Of a stretch of DNA of 64,000 nt, positions 1 to 9,571 are shown one piece after another. How positions within the stretch are numbered: position 1 is the first letter of the stretch; each line of letters begins with the position of its first letter. Source of the DNA: Acidiluteibacter ferrifornacis (GTDB taxonomy: Bacteria; Bacteroidota; Bacteroidia; Flavobacteriales_E; Vicingaceae); NCBI RefSeq assembly GCF_009909615.1, contig NZ_WWNE01000008.1:1-64000 (forward strand), given 5' to 3'. The notes below the pieces were generated by a model. The model had not been told where the DNA came from and made no database searches. It worked only from the letters and a program-made list of their open reading frames with translations. The translations under genes were made by a program, and so were the position numbers.

Positions 1-42
1 GAGCAATCAATTCTGATTACTCCTTGTAGTAGCGGGGATACG

Positions 43-60
43 TCCCGATAGCTATCGGGA
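43..60. repeat. 18-bp perfect palindrome TCCCGATAGCTATCGGGA, copy 1
   Basis: The sequence equals its own reverse complement over 18 bases. It sits in the T-loop position of the degenerate tRNA copy, where the intact tRNA has only three bases. The flanking TACG/CGTA stem bases are partly kept. I saw no other copy in the window apart from 165-182. Confidence 0.9.
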
Positions 61-164
61 CAAACGAGTGACCAAATTTTAATATCTATTGAAGTGTTCT
101 GAAAAAGTTAGAACAAAAAAAGGAGCAATCATTTCTGATTACTCCTTGTAGTAGCGGGGATACG

Positions 165-182
165 TCCCGATAGCTATCGGGA
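165..182. repeat. 18-bp perfect palindrome TCCCGATAGCTATCGGGA, copy 2
   Basis: Identical to the copy at 43-60. Here both strands of the tRNA T-stem (ATACG and CGTAT) are intact, so the palindrome extends that stem-loop into a longer hairpin. Confidence 0.9.
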
Positions 183-236
183 CGAACGTATGACCTAATT
201 TCAATTTCTATTGAAGTGTTTGTAAAAATAAGGCAC

Positions 237-270
237 AAAAAAAAGGAGCAATCATTTCTGATTACTCCTT
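237..270 (-). terminator. Rho-independent terminator of the tRNA-fMet gene
   Basis: On the minus strand an 11-bp stem (259-269 with 244-254, one G-T pair) with a four-base loop is followed by eight T residues. It begins five bases past the tRNA 3' end. Copies of the same hairpin occur at about 113-147 and at the window edge. Confidence 0.85.
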
Positions 271-274
271 GTAG

Positions 275-347
<73 letters not shown>

Positions 348-512
348 ATATATCTTTAAACAATATTGTCTTTTTCAGTAAATCGATCCCGTTAAACCGC
401 TGTTTAACTCTCAATTAAAGGCTATTTTTATTCAATAAATAAAGGTGCCTTCCTTAATTGGAGTGCAAATATATTATTTGTTTCTTTGCAGTGCAAATAA
501 AATGCATAAAAA

Positions 513-1391
513 ATGTCACATAAAGCAGGATTTGTTAACATCATCGGTAACCCAAATGTGGGCAAGTCGACACTAATGAATGGATTAGTGGGAGAAAAGA
601 TGTCAATAATAACATCAAAGGCTCAAACGACTCGTCATCGTATTTTGGGAATAGTGAACGATGAGGACTATCAAATCGTCTTTTCTGACACTCCTGGGGT
701 GTTAGAACCGAACTATAAACTGCACGAAGGAATGATGAAATTCGTGTATTCTGCATTAGAGGATGCCGATGTTTTATTATTGATTGTAGATGCCTACGAT
801 CAAATCATCAAAAATGAGAAGGTCTTAAAGCGTCTTCAAACTATTGAAGTGCCATTAATCATTGTAGTCAACAAAATAGATTTGTTGGATCAAGAACGAT
901 TAGAGCAGACGGTTAATCTTTGGATTGAGCAGTTCCCTAAAGCTGAAATCTTACCTATGTCAGCTTTGCACAAGCAAGGCCTAGATACTTTGTTAAAAAA
1001 GATTACAGAATTGTTGCCTGATTCGGCACCGTACTTCGAGAAGGATGCTTTAACAGATAAAACGGAGCGTTTTTTTATGGCTGAAATCATTCGTGAAAAG
1101 ATTTTCATGAACTATAAAAAGGAGATTCCATATTCTTGTGAAGTGGTTGTAAATTCATTTTTAGACGAAGAGAATATTGTTAGAATTGCTGCAGATATAA
1201 TGGTAGCTAGGGATTCTCAAAAAGGGATATTAATTGGACATCAAGGAAAGATGTTGAAGAAAGTTGGAACGTCTGCACGAATTGATATGGAGAAGTTCTT
1301 AGATAAAAAAGTGTTTTTAGAATTATACGTGAAAGTTGATAAAGACTGGAGAGATGAAGATTCTAAATTAAAGCGTTACGGCTATTTATAA
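513..1391 (+). CDS. era: GTPase Era
   Basis: Era is a GTPase that binds the 3' end of 16S rRNA and assists 30S subunit maturation at the cytoplasmic face of the membrane. The 292-residue length is normal. The G1 motif GNPNVGKS spans residues 12-19, G3 DTPG is at 59-62, G4 NKID at 120-123 and G5 SAL at 150-152. A C-terminal KH domain follows from about residue 200, with GHQG at 242-245 in place of the GKGG of E. coli. The adjacent der gene starts nine bases downstream, so the two ribosome-assembly GTPases probably share a transcript. The ATG at 513 gives the N-terminus expected for the family. Confidence 0.97.
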   Translation: MSHKAGFVNIIGNPNVGKSTLMNGLVGEKMSIITSKAQTTRHRILGIVNDEDYQIVFSDTPGVLEPNYKLHEGMMKFVYSALEDADVLLLIVDAYDQIIKNEKVLKRLQTIEVPLIIVVNKIDLLDQERLEQTVNLWIEQFPKAEILPMSALHKQGLDTLLKKITELLPDSAPYFEKDALTDKTERFFMAEIIREKIFMNYKKEIPYSCEVVVNSFLDEENIVRIAADIMVARDSQKGILIGHQGKMLKKVGTSARIDMEKFLDKKVFLELYVKVDKDWRDEDSKLKRYGYL

Positions 1392-1400
1392 GTAGAAATT

Positions 1401-2705
1401 ATGGCAAATATTGTTGCAATTGTAGGACGTCCAAATGTTGGAAAGTCTACATTATTTAATCGTATTACAGAAAGTAGAAAGGCAATCGTAGATGAGCAAA
1501 GTGGGGTTACTCGCGATCGTCATCATGGTCATGCCAATTGGTCTGGACGTGAGTTTACGATAATCGATACTGGTGGTTATATCAGTGGGTCAGAGGATGT
1601 TTTCGAAGGTGAAATTCGAAAACAAGTTGAAATTTCTATTCAAGAAGCCAATATTATTTTATTTGTAGTAGACGTTACTGCAGGTATTACCGATTTGGAT
1701 GATGTGGTGGCTGATATGCTGCGTAAAAGTGGAAAAAAAGTGTTTGTTATTGCCAATAAGGTAGATAATAACGAGCGGTGGGGAGAATCTGCAGTGTTTC
1801 ATTCATTTGGCTTAGGTGCTCCTTATAATATTTCTTCACTGAGTGGCAGTGGTACAGGAGATCTACTAGATGCTGTAATTGCCGAATTTCATGATGGAGA
1901 TGAGGAAGAATTAGATATCCCAAAGTTTGCAATTGTTGGTCGCCCGAATGTTGGGAAGTCGTCTTTGGTAAATGCTCTAATTGGTAAAGAAAAGAATATC
2001 GTCACAGACATCGCAGGAACTACACGTGATGCACTTGGTACTCGTTACAATGCATACGGTTTTGACTTTATGTTAACTGATACTGCAGGACTGCGTAAGA
2101 AAGGTAAGGTGGACGAAGATGTAGAATTTTATTCTGTAATGAGGTCGATTCGTGCCATTGAAAATAGTGACGTTTGTATTCTGTTAATTGAAGCAGATAA
2201 AGGCGTGATGGCTCAAGATCTGAACATTCTTCAGTTAGCGTTGAAGAATAAGAAGGGTTTGGTAATTATGGTGAATAAATGGGATTTAATTGCGGATAAA
2301 GGATCAAACACCATGCGTGATTTTAAGAACGCGATTTTAGAAAAAATTGCACCTTTTAATGATGTTCCAATCATTTTTACTTCGGTGACCGAAAAGCAAC
2401 GAATATTTAATGTTCTAGAAGAGGCTGTTCATGTGTATCAAAACAGAATCAGAAAGATTCCTACCAATAAACTGAATAAAGTGATGTTGCCAATTATCGA
2501 AGCAGTGCCACCTCCAGCAGTTAAGGGGAAGTATATTAAAATTAAGTTTGTAAATATGCTGCCAACTTTCAAGCCTACTTTCGTCTTTTACTGTAATTTA
2601 CCTCAGTATATTAAGGAGTCGTACAAGCGGTTTTTAGAAAATAAATTGAGAGAGCAATTTGATTATACTGGAGTTCCTATTCAATTGTTTTTTAGAGAAA
2701 AATAA
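1401..2705 (+). CDS. der: GTPase Der (EngA)
   Basis: Der is the double-GTPase factor needed for 50S ribosomal subunit assembly. Two G domains lie in tandem: the first P-loop GRPNVGKS is at residues 9-16 and the second at 180-187. NKVD and NKWD motifs mark the two guanine-specificity sites. A C-terminal KH-like domain completes the 434-residue protein. It follows era after nine bases and is closed by a strong terminator at 2728-2760, so era-der forms a short transcription unit. Confidence 0.97.
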   Translation: MANIVAIVGRPNVGKSTLFNRITESRKAIVDEQSGVTRDRHHGHANWSGREFTIIDTGGYISGSEDVFEGEIRKQVEISIQEANIILFVVDVTAGITDLDDVVADMLRKSGKKVFVIANKVDNNERWGESAVFHSFGLGAPYNISSLSGSGTGDLLDAVIAEFHDGDEEELDIPKFAIVGRPNVGKSSLVNALIGKEKNIVTDIAGTTRDALGTRYNAYGFDFMLTDTAGLRKKGKVDEDVEFYSVMRSIRAIENSDVCILLIEADKGVMAQDLNILQLALKNKKGLVIMVNKWDLIADKGSNTMRDFKNAILEKIAPFNDVPIIFTSVTEKQRIFNVLEEAVHVYQNRIRKIPTNKLNKVMLPIIEAVPPPAVKGKYIKIKFVNMLPTFKPTFVFYCNLPQYIKESYKRFLENKLREQFDYTGVPIQLFFREK

Positions 2706-2727
2706 TAGCATACTGTCTAAAACGAAA

Positions 2728-2760
2728 AACCATCTTAGAATCAACTAAGATGGTTTTTTT
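2728..2760. terminator. Bidirectional terminator between der and metK
   Basis: An 11-bp perfect stem (2728-2738 with 2745-2755) and six-base loop is followed by a T-run on the plus strand. The A-rich left flank lets it work for the converging metK gene as well. Confidence 0.88.
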
Positions 2761-2780
2761 ATGAATATAAGTTTCAGAAA

Positions 2781-4034
2781 TTACAATCCAAAACCTGCTT
2801 TTACTTTATCTACATAGTCTAACTTTTCCCAAGTAAACAATTCAACATCCATTGTTTTAGTCTCGCCATTTGGTTGCGTAAAACTTTTAGAAACCACTTC
2901 GTTTACTCTACCCATATGTCCGTATGCAGCAGTTTCGCTGTACATAGGAGAGCGTAATTTCAATCTGCTTTCAATAGCTGATGGACGCATGTCAAAGATT
3001 TCAGAAACCTTTTTAGCGATTTCGCCATCTTTCATGTTCACTTTAGAAGTTCCATAGGTTTCCACAAAAATTCCCATCGGTTCTACAACTCCAATTGCAT
3101 AAGAAACTTGAACTAAAATCTCATCAGCAACGCCTGCAGCTACTAAGTTTTTAGCGATATGACGTGTAGCGTATGCAGCACTTCTATCTACCTTACTTGG
3201 ATCTTTTCCTGAAAATGCACCACCACCGTGAGCACCTTTACCACCGTAGGTGTCTACAATAATCTTTCGGCCAGTTAAACCAGTGTCTCCATGAGGACCA
3301 CCAATTACAAACTTTCCTGTTGGATTAATGTGGTATTTAATATTGTCATTGAATAATGCTTGTATTTCCGGTGATAACAAGGCTTTCACTCTTGGAATAA
3401 CGATTTCTATAATGTCTTTTCTAATTTGAGCCAACATAGTTTCGTCATCAGCAAAATCATCGTGCTGTGTAGAAACAACAATAGCTTCAATTCTTTGAGG
3501 AACGTTATCGTCAGAATACTCTATAGTAACTTGGCTTTTAGCATCAGGACGCAAGTACGAAATATCTGTTCCTTCTCTTCTCATTTTCGCCATTTCCTTA
3601 AGGATTAAATGCGATAAATCTAAAGCTAAAGGCATGTAATTTTTAGTCTCGTTGGTTGCATAACCGAACATCATTCCTTGGTCACCTGCACCTTGCTCTT
3701 CTTTCGAAGCTCTATCAACTCCACGGTTGATATCGTCAGATTGCTCATGAATGGCAGAAAGTACTCCGCAAGAGTTTCCATCAAACATATATTCACCTTT
3801 TGTGTAACCAATTTTGTTGATTACGTCACGTGCAATTTTCTGAACGTCTAAATAGGTATTTGATTTTACTTCACCAGCAAGAATAACTTGTCCGGTTGTA
3901 ACTAAAGTCTCACAAGCCACTTTCGACTCAGGGTCAAAAGCTAAAAAATTATCAATAAGAGCGTCAGAAATTTGATCTGCTACTTTGTCAGGATGTCCTT
4001 CTGAAACCGACTCGGATGTAAATAAATATGGCAT
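2781..4034 (-). CDS. metK: S-adenosylmethionine synthetase
   Basis: The enzyme makes S-adenosylmethionine from methionine and ATP in the cytosol. The 417-residue protein carries the N-terminal GHPDK motif at residues 13-17, the GAGDQG motif from 115 that binds ATP, and the glycine-rich P-loop-like GGGAFSGKD further on. It is transcribed toward der and alone. The 81 bases between it and the next gene are too short and too plain for a SAM riboswitch, so any control of this gene lies elsewhere. Confidence 0.97.
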   Translation of the reverse strand: MPYLFTSESVSEGHPDKVADQISDALIDNFLAFDPESKVACETLVTTGQVILAGEVKSNTYLDVQKIARDVINKIGYTKGEYMFDGNSCGVLSAIHEQSDDINRGVDRASKEEQGAGDQGMMFGYATNETKNYMPLALDLSHLILKEMAKMRREGTDISYLRPDAKSQVTIEYSDDNVPQRIEAIVVSTQHDDFADDETMLAQIRKDIIEIVIPRVKALLSPEIQALFNDNIKYHINPTGKFVIGGPHGDTGLTGRKIIVDTYGGKGAHGGGAFSGKDPSKVDRSAAYATRHIAKNLVAAGVADEILVQVSYAIGVVEPMGIFVETYGTSKVNMKDGEIAKKVSEIFDMRPSAIESRLKLRSPMYSETAAYGHMGRVNEVVSKSFTQPNGETKTMDVELFTWEKLDYVDKVKAGFGL

Positions 4035-4115
4035 TTAATTATATTATTGAATTGTTATAAGGGCGCTAAAGTACGAATTTGACTTAGAAAAATAAAAGTC
4101 ATTTATAAGCTTTAT

Positions 4116-5024
4116 TTATTGCCTAGTTAATTGTTTAAATACGTCTTCTAATTTTTGAGATTCCTTTTGCAGAGTAAGCACAGCAGCACCTTCGCTCACC
4201 GCAAAGTTGAAAATAGCGGTTCTTAAATCTATATCAGAGCTACTTTCTATTTTGTATGTATTGTCTCCTATTTTGGCAAATTGAGTAATTCCTTTGATGT
4301 TTTTTAGGTTTGATTCTTTAATTTGACCTTCAAACTCTACTGTTATTACTGTTTTTTCAGTAGCTAAATTGGTTAATTCCTTCGCCGACTTATTGGCTAC
4401 CAATGACCCTTTATTGATGATCATCACTCGGTCACAAATGGCCTCCACCTCTTGCATGATGTGAGTAGAAAGCATTACCGTTTTTTCTTTTCCCACCAGC
4501 TTGATTAGATTTCTAATCTCAGCCAATTGGTTAGGATCTAATCCTGTGGTAGGTTCATCTAAAATCAACACTTTGGGGTCGTGAATTAAGGCTTGCGCTA
4601 ATCCTACTCGTTGCCGATATCCTTTTGATAAAGCGCCAATTTTTTTATTTTGCTCTACTTGAAGTCCTACTTTTTCTATGATGTCATCAATTACCTTTTT
4701 GGTGGGTTTGATGCCGTGTATCTGAGCCACAAAGGCAATCGACTCTCTAACGTACATGTCTAAATAAAGTGGGTTGTGTTCAGGTAGGTACCCAATTAGT
4801 CCTCGCACGGCAAGTGCATCTTTGGTCACATCAATGCCGCAAACACTTACCTGTCCTTCTGATGCTGGAATGTAAGTCGTTATGATTTTCATCATTGTAG
4901 ACTTTCCTGCACCATTTGGCCCTAAGAATCCAACGATTTCTCCCGGTTTTACCTCAAAACTAACATCGTTTAACGCACGCTGAGTGCCATATAATTTAGT
5001 TATATTCTCTACCTTTATCGACAT
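4116..5024 (-). CDS. gldA: GldA-type ABC transporter ATP-binding subunit
   Basis: This is the ATPase of an ABC transporter that, in gliding Bacteroidota, works with GldF and GldG and is associated with motility. Counting from the ATG at 5024, Walker A GPNGAGKST spans residues 35-43, followed by the LSKGYRQR signature and Walker B LILDEPTTGLD, in 302 residues. An open frame extends 25 codons upstream to an ATG at 5099, but that extension overlaps the promoter region and homologues begin MSI, so I prefer 5024. No gldF or gldG is in the window. Close relatives include general ABC exporters, so the motility role is inferred. The gene diverges from rsgA. Confidence 0.85.
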   Translation of the reverse strand: MSIKVENITKLYGTQRALNDVSFEVKPGEIVGFLGPNGAGKSTMMKIITTYIPASEGQVSVCGIDVTKDALAVRGLIGYLPEHNPLYLDMYVRESIAFVAQIHGIKPTKKVIDDIIEKVGLQVEQNKKIGALSKGYRQRVGLAQALIHDPKVLILDEPTTGLDPNQLAEIRNLIKLVGKEKTVMLSTHIMQEVEAICDRVMIINKGSLVANKSAKELTNLATEKTVITVEFEGQIKESNLKNIKGITQFAKIGDNTYKIESSSDIDLRTAIFNFAVSEGAAVLTLQKESQKLEDVFKQLTRQ

Positions 5025-5099
5025 ATTTAAACCTCGTTTAGAAAGGCCGAATTTACTAATTTTAAGCTGTAAGGCATTGTTAAAATAATTGAAATACAT

Positions 5100-6032
5100 T
5101 TGAAAGGAATAGTTACAAAATCAACAGGTAGTTGGTACATAGTTCGAGGAGTAGATGGGGAAATCTATAATTGCCGTATAAAAGGTAAGTTTAGGATAAA
5201 AGGGATAAAAAGTACTAATCCTATTGCTGTGGGAGATAAGGTGGAGTTTGATTCAGATACTGACTCTTATGTTATCCACAAACTAGAACCCCGAGAGAAT
5301 TATATTGTCCGAAAATCAATTAATTTATCCAAGCAAACGCATATCATCGCGGCCAATATTGATCAAGCATTTTTATTTGTAACATTAAAGTTGCCAGAGA
5401 CTTCCACGGAGTTTATTGATCGGTTTTTAGTAAGTGCTGAAGCTTATCACATTCCTGTGAAATTGATTTTTAATAAGATAGACATCTACGATGAAGAGGA
5501 GTTGAAGTTCTTGCGTTTTATTCAATCTATTTATAAAAAGATAGGCTACGATTGTTACGAGGTCTCTGCGGAAAAACAAATTAATCTTGAGATAATTAAG
5601 GGGTTGTTAAAAGATAAGATCACCATGCTTTCGGGTCATTCGGGAGTTGGAAAAAGTACTTTAATCAATCAATTGGATCCTGAGTTGGATCTTCGAACAT
5701 TGGCGATTTCAGAAGCTAATAAATCAGGAATGCACACCACCACTTTTGCAGAAATGCATCCACTTATTTTTGGAGGCGATATTATCGATACCCCCGGAAT
5801 TAAAGGTTTCGGAGTAGTGGATTTGGAAAGTGGCGAACTCAGTCACTACTTCCCAGAAATGATGAAAGTGCTGCCCGATTGTAAATTCAGTAATTGCATT
5901 CATATTAATGAGCCTGGCTGTGCTGTAAAAGCAGCAGTCGATTCTGGAGAAATTTCACCAACAAGATATAGCAGTTACTTGTCAATAACGGAAGATGAGA
6001 AAGGAGAGAATTACAGAGCAAAAGGATATTAA
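5100..6032 (+). CDS. rsgA: Ribosome small-subunit GTPase RsgA (TTG start)
   Basis: RsgA is a circularly permuted GTPase that tests late 30S subunits and releases assembly factors. It has an N-terminal OB fold, then motifs in permuted order: FNKID (G4) before GHSGVGKST (G1) and DTPG (G3). A C-terminal zinc-binding segment with Cys and His residues (CKFSNCIH and a following GC) completes 310 residues. The start is TTG at 5100: the reading from KGIVTKSTGSWY fits the conserved N-terminus. Its stop overlaps the start of dtd by one base, so rsgA, dtd and the MazG-like gene form an operon. The gene diverges from gldA. Confidence 0.95.
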   Translation: MKGIVTKSTGSWYIVRGVDGEIYNCRIKGKFRIKGIKSTNPIAVGDKVEFDSDTDSYVIHKLEPRENYIVRKSINLSKQTHIIAANIDQAFLFVTLKLPETSTEFIDRFLVSAEAYHIPVKLIFNKIDIYDEEELKFLRFIQSIYKKIGYDCYEVSAEKQINLEIIKGLLKDKITMLSGHSGVGKSTLINQLDPELDLRTLAISEANKSGMHTTTFAEMHPLIFGGDIIDTPGIKGFGVVDLESGELSHYFPEMMKVLPDCKFSNCIHINEPGCAVKAAVDSGEISPTRYSSYLSITEDEKGENYRAKGY

Positions 6033-6484
6033 TGAGAGTGATTATTCAACGAGTGTCAGAAGCTTCTGTCACGATAGATGGCAAAGAGAAAGCAAATATT
6101 AATCAAGGTTTATTAATATTGTTAGGTATTGAGGTTGCCGATGAAAAGGACGACCGCGATTGGTTGATTCGAAAGGTGGTCAATATGCGTATATTCAATG
6201 ACAAAGATGGCGTTATGAATTTATCTGTCAATGACATTAACGGAGATGTTTTGATAGTAAGCCAGTTTACGTTGCACGCAAGTACTAAAAAAGGAAATCG
6301 TCCATCTTATATGAAAGCTGCCCCACCCGTTCAAGCAGAAGAGCATTATGAATTGTTCAAGAAAGAAATGACGGAAGCTATTGGTAAGCCCATCCAATGT
6401 GGAGAGTTCGGTGCAGATATGAAAGTCCATTTGTTGAATGATGGACCTGTGACAATAATTATGGATTCTAAAAACAAAGAATAA
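6032..6484 (+). CDS. dtd: D-aminoacyl-tRNA deacylase
   Basis: The enzyme hydrolyses D-amino acids, and mischarged glycine, from tRNA. The 150-residue protein starts MRVIIQRV, contains the conserved SQFTLHA motif near residue 80 and ends with the GPVT motif; these two motifs shape the chiral active site across the dimer. It overlaps rsgA by one base (TAATG) and overlaps the next gene in the same way, which indicates translational coupling. Confidence 0.96.
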   Translation: MRVIIQRVSEASVTIDGKEKANINQGLLILLGIEVADEKDDRDWLIRKVVNMRIFNDKDGVMNLSVNDINGDVLIVSQFTLHASTKKGNRPSYMKAAPPVQAEEHYELFKKEMTEAIGKPIQCGEFGADMKVHLLNDGPVTIIMDSKNKE

Positions 6485-6807
6485 TGACATTGCAAGAAGC
6501 TCAGAAAAAGGTAGACGATTGGATCAAGCAATACGGTGTTCGGTATTTTAATGAAATGACCAATATGGCTATTCTAACTGAAGAAGTTGGAGAGGTCGCT
6601 CGGATAATGGCCCGAGAATATGGGGAGCAGTCCAAGAAGAAATCAGACGAAGGAAAAGAGTTGGGAGATGAATTAGCGGATGTTTTATTTGTGTTGGTTT
6701 GCATTGCTAATCAAACCGGAATCGACTTACAAGCTGCTTTTGAAAAAAATATAGAGAAGAAAACGCAACGGGATAGCACTCGACACAAAGAAAACGACAA
6801 GTTGTAA
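6484..6807 (+). CDS. MazG-like nucleotide pyrophosphohydrolase
   Basis: Small all-alpha NTP pyrophosphohydrolases of the MazG superfamily hydrolyse non-canonical or excess nucleoside triphosphates using magnesium. In this 107-residue protein the metal-binding residues are visible as EEVGE at 33-37 and ELAD (ExxD) at 63-66. The rest is helical, with a basic tail. It overlaps dtd by one base and is the last gene of the rsgA-dtd operon. The true substrate cannot be read from the sequence. Confidence 0.88.
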   Translation: MTLQEAQKKVDDWIKQYGVRYFNEMTNMAILTEEVGEVARIMAREYGEQSKKKSDEGKELGDELADVLFVLVCIANQTGIDLQAAFEKNIEKKTQRDSTRHKENDKL

Positions 6808-6927
6808 CAGTGGTTTTTGATAATTGGTTACAAAATGTAGGCTTCAATAGCCAACAAATTCAAAAAACATGATGGCGATTGTTTCATTAATGTTAAATTT
6901 GGGTTTCTTATAAAAAATATTCAATAA

Positions 6928-9378
6928 ATGATCCGATTCACAGCGTTATCAAAATCAATCGTTTTGACGATTGGAATACTTTTTAGTTCATTGTTAATGG
7001 CTCAAATTCAAGAGCCGATTAAGTGGGAAGCTTCAGTTAATCAATTGGAAAATGGAGAAGCAGAATTAATAATGACTGCTAAAATTGATAAAGGGTGGCA
7101 TTTGTATTCTCAGTATCTGCCTAATGATGATGGTCCTATAGCGACTGAGTTTTCTTTTACTCCTTCCGATAAATACCAATTAATTGGAAAAGTAGAAGAG
7201 CCAAAACCGATAACAGAATACGACAAGAATTTTGATATGGAATTGAGCTTCTTTGCTAAAAAAGTTCAGTTTATTCAAAAGATTAAAATCCTTTCTGGTG
7301 CAGATTTTACCATTTCCGGAGAGAGTTACTCTATGGTGTGTAACGACGAAATGTGTTTGCCTCCAGAAGCGATTGAGCATGTTTTTAAAATAAAGGGGTC
7401 GGGAGAAACGACTGGTAGTGTCTCTTCTGAAGGTGAGAATGCGACTACTTCTGTTTCAGACGAATTTTTAGATGCTGTGAAATGGGAGTATTCTTCCATT
7501 TTAAAGGACGAAAGTACTGGTGCTTATGAATTCCACTTTAAAGGAGAAATAGGAGAAGGATGGCATTTGTATTCACAAAAGCAGAAGTCGGAAGAAGAGC
7601 AAGTAATGGCGACGAAATTCTATTTGAATCGTTCATTAGAAGCGGATGGTGGATTCAATGAAATTGGAGAATTGATTACAGCATTTGATCCTACGGCAGA
7701 TTTAGAACTAAACTATTTTGAGCACAATGTAGACTTTGTGAAAACCATTAGTGGGTTAGATAAAGGAGTTTACACCATTGAATTTGAGTATATTGTTTGT
7801 AATGCTACCATGTGTTTGCCACCTGAATTAATCGAAGTAGAGTTTGATTTAGCTACTGGTAAAGGAATGAATGTTTTAGAGAAAGAATCCCAAGAAGCTT
7901 CTTTGGATATTACTACCATTATACCTCATTTGCCACTTGTAGACTTAGAAAATCCTCAAGGTGACTGCGGCGAAGAAAAGCAAGAAGTGAGTAATGTGTG
8001 GATGGTTTTCTTATTTGGATTCATTGGCGGGTTGATTGCATTATTAACTCCATGTGTATTCCCAATGATTCCATTAACGGTAAGCTTTTTTACCAAAGGC
8101 GACGGTGGTGGAAAAGGATTAGGGAAGGCCGTTCTTTACGGATTTTTTATTTTCTTGATTTATGCCATTCTAAGTATTCCTTTTCACTTTAATACCGACC
8201 CAGCAGTCCTCAATGAAGTGGCTACGAGTGTTACTTTGAACATCATTTTCTTCATTGTGTTTGTAGTGTTTGCAATCTCGTTTTTCGGATACTTCGAAAT
8301 TACATTACCTAGCAAATTGACCAATAAAGCAGACAATGCTTCAGAGGTAGGTGGTATTCTGGGGATCTTCTTTATGGCGTTAACGCTAGCATTGGTTTCA
8401 TTCTCTTGTACCGGTCCAATTTTAGGAACTGTTTTAGGAAACGCTCTGAAAAACGGACCATGGCCAATTACAGCAGCCATGAGTGGCTTCGGTATCGCTT
8501 TGGGGCTTCCATTTGCGATTTTTGCAGCTTTCCCAAGTATGATGAGTAAGTTACCAAAGTCGGGTGGATGGTTGAATTCTGTAAAAGTAGTGTTAGGTTT
8601 TATTGAAGTTGCTTTAGCGATCAAGTTCTTGTCAAATGCTGATTTAGTAGAGCAGTGGGGATTGTTAAAAAGAGAAAGTTTCTTTTTGATATGGACAGTT
8701 ATAGGAATTGGGTTAACAGCTTATTTGTTTGGATGGATTAAGTTTCCACATGACTCTCCAATAAAACGATTGTCTCCATTTAGAATTGGATTAGCAATAC
8801 TCGTTTTAGCGTTCACTATTTATATCGCTCCAGGAGTTATGAAAACTTCTCCATGGAATCATAATTTGTTAAGTGGATTTCCACCTCCAACGTTCTACAG
8901 TTGGTATGAAAAAGAAACTTTCCACGCAGAATTTGATAGCTTCGATGAGGCTTTAGCAGAATCTAAGCGTGTGAATAAACCACTGTTGATCGACTTTACA
9001 GGGTGGGCTTGTGTAAACTGTAGAAAAATGGAAGAATCGGTTTGGACAGTAGAAAGTGTAAAAAAGAAATTGGAAGAAGATTTCGTTTTGGTGTCACTTT
9101 ACGTTGATGATAAAGTAATGCTACCAGAAGAGCAACAGGGTGTTTTTGAATACATGGCTGGAGAAGAAATGAAGAAGAAAAAAATCAAAACCATTGGAAA
9201 TAAATGGGCAACTTTTCAGACGCAAGTATTCAACAATAATTCTCAACCTTATTACGTGATGCTGAGTCCAGATGGATACTTATTGGGTAACCCTGTTGGA
9301 TATACTCCAAGTGTAGAAGAGTATTCTGACTTCTTGGATTGCGGAATAGCTGCATTTAAAATGAACGCATCGAATTAG
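6928..9378 (+). CDS. DsbD-family thiol:disulfide interchange protein with duplicated N-terminal domain
   Basis: DsbD proteins carry electrons from cytoplasmic thioredoxin across the inner membrane to periplasmic thiol partners. The 816-residue precursor has a signal peptide (about 1-25). Two similar N-terminal DsbD-alpha domains follow, each with a GWHLYSQ motif and a CxxxxC pair (C138/C143 and C291/C296). An eight-helix membrane domain has cysteines in TPCVFP (C376) and FSCTGP (C494). A C-terminal thioredoxin-like domain carries CVNC at 695-698. Two N-terminal domains instead of one is the notable feature. The gene stands alone between gaps and ends at a good terminator. Confidence 0.92.
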   Translation: MIRFTALSKSIVLTIGILFSSLLMAQIQEPIKWEASVNQLENGEAELIMTAKIDKGWHLYSQYLPNDDGPIATEFSFTPSDKYQLIGKVEEPKPITEYDKNFDMELSFFAKKVQFIQKIKILSGADFTISGESYSMVCNDEMCLPPEAIEHVFKIKGSGETTGSVSSEGENATTSVSDEFLDAVKWEYSSILKDESTGAYEFHFKGEIGEGWHLYSQKQKSEEEQVMATKFYLNRSLEADGGFNEIGELITAFDPTADLELNYFEHNVDFVKTISGLDKGVYTIEFEYIVCNATMCLPPELIEVEFDLATGKGMNVLEKESQEASLDITTIIPHLPLVDLENPQGDCGEEKQEVSNVWMVFLFGFIGGLIALLTPCVFPMIPLTVSFFTKGDGGGKGLGKAVLYGFFIFLIYAILSIPFHFNTDPAVLNEVATSVTLNIIFFIVFVVFAISFFGYFEITLPSKLTNKADNASEVGGILGIFFMALTLALVSFSCTGPILGTVLGNALKNGPWPITAAMSGFGIALGLPFAIFAAFPSMMSKLPKSGGWLNSVKVVLGFIEVALAIKFLSNADLVEQWGLLKRESFFLIWTVIGIGLTAYLFGWIKFPHDSPIKRLSPFRIGLAILVLAFTIYIAPGVMKTSPWNHNLLSGFPPPTFYSWYEKETFHAEFDSFDEALAESKRVNKPLLIDFTGWACVNCRKMEESVWTVESVKKKLEEDFVLVSLYVDDKVMLPEEQQGVFEYMAGEEMKKKKIKTIGNKWATFQTQVFNNNSQPYYVMLSPDGYLLGNPVGYTPSVEEYSDFLDCGIAAFKMNASN

Positions 9379-9400
9379 ATTTAATTCCACTTAAAATACA

Positions 9401-9432
9401 AAAAGCATCTCGATTTTCGGGATGCTTTTTTT
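9401..9432 (+). terminator. Terminator after the DsbD-family gene
   Basis: A 12-bp stem (9401-9412 with 9418-9429, one G-T pair) with a five-base loop runs into a T-tract. The 139 bases from here to the next gene hold nothing I recognise. Confidence 0.85.
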
Positions 9433-9571
9433 GTGAGAATTATAGCAACGTTGAGGTGATGTTTTATTTCTGAGTTGAAGTTTTTAAATCTTTATTTTGT
9501 CTTTTAAGCGGCTTCTATAGCAGAAGTCTAGATGACTCCATAGCTAGAATTTATAGAAGATTGCTTGCAAA

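Larger units (their letters stand above)
1..242. repeat. Two degenerate tandem copies of tRNA-fMet 3' end plus terminator
   Basis: Two units of about 122 bp (1-120 and 121-242) precede the intact tRNA, whose 3' end and terminator form the third copy. The shared GTAGTAGCGGGG starts lie at 26, 148 and 271. Read on the minus strand, each unit carries the acceptor 3' strand and T-arm of the tRNA, then the AGGAGTAATCA hairpin and a T-run. In both degenerate units three T-loop bases are replaced by an 18-bp perfect palindrome (43-60 and 165-182). Sequence further 5' in the tRNA is absent. Unit 2 matches the tRNA better than unit 1. The window edge cuts unit 1. Confidence 0.85.

Noticed and set aside
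26-70. Additional tRNA genes in the two upstream repeat units
   Set aside because: Only the T-arm and acceptor 3' strand are present, with no anticodon arm, so these are fragments and not functional tRNAs.
1-242. CRISPR array
   Set aside because: The repeats are about 122 bp with tRNA and terminator content and no short unique spacers, and no cas genes are present.
4035-4115. SAM riboswitch upstream of metK
   Set aside because: Only 81 bases lie between the genes, without paired stems or a terminator that would suit a SAM class riboswitch.
4116-5099. Longer GldA start at 5099
   Set aside because: The extra 25 residues lack family similarity and fill the divergent promoter region; the ATG at 5024 fits the conserved N-terminus.
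8184-8624. 146-codon open frame on the minus strand inside the DsbD gene
   Set aside because: It is opposite the conserved membrane domain, whose biased codons keep the reverse frame open; no start context or homology is seen.
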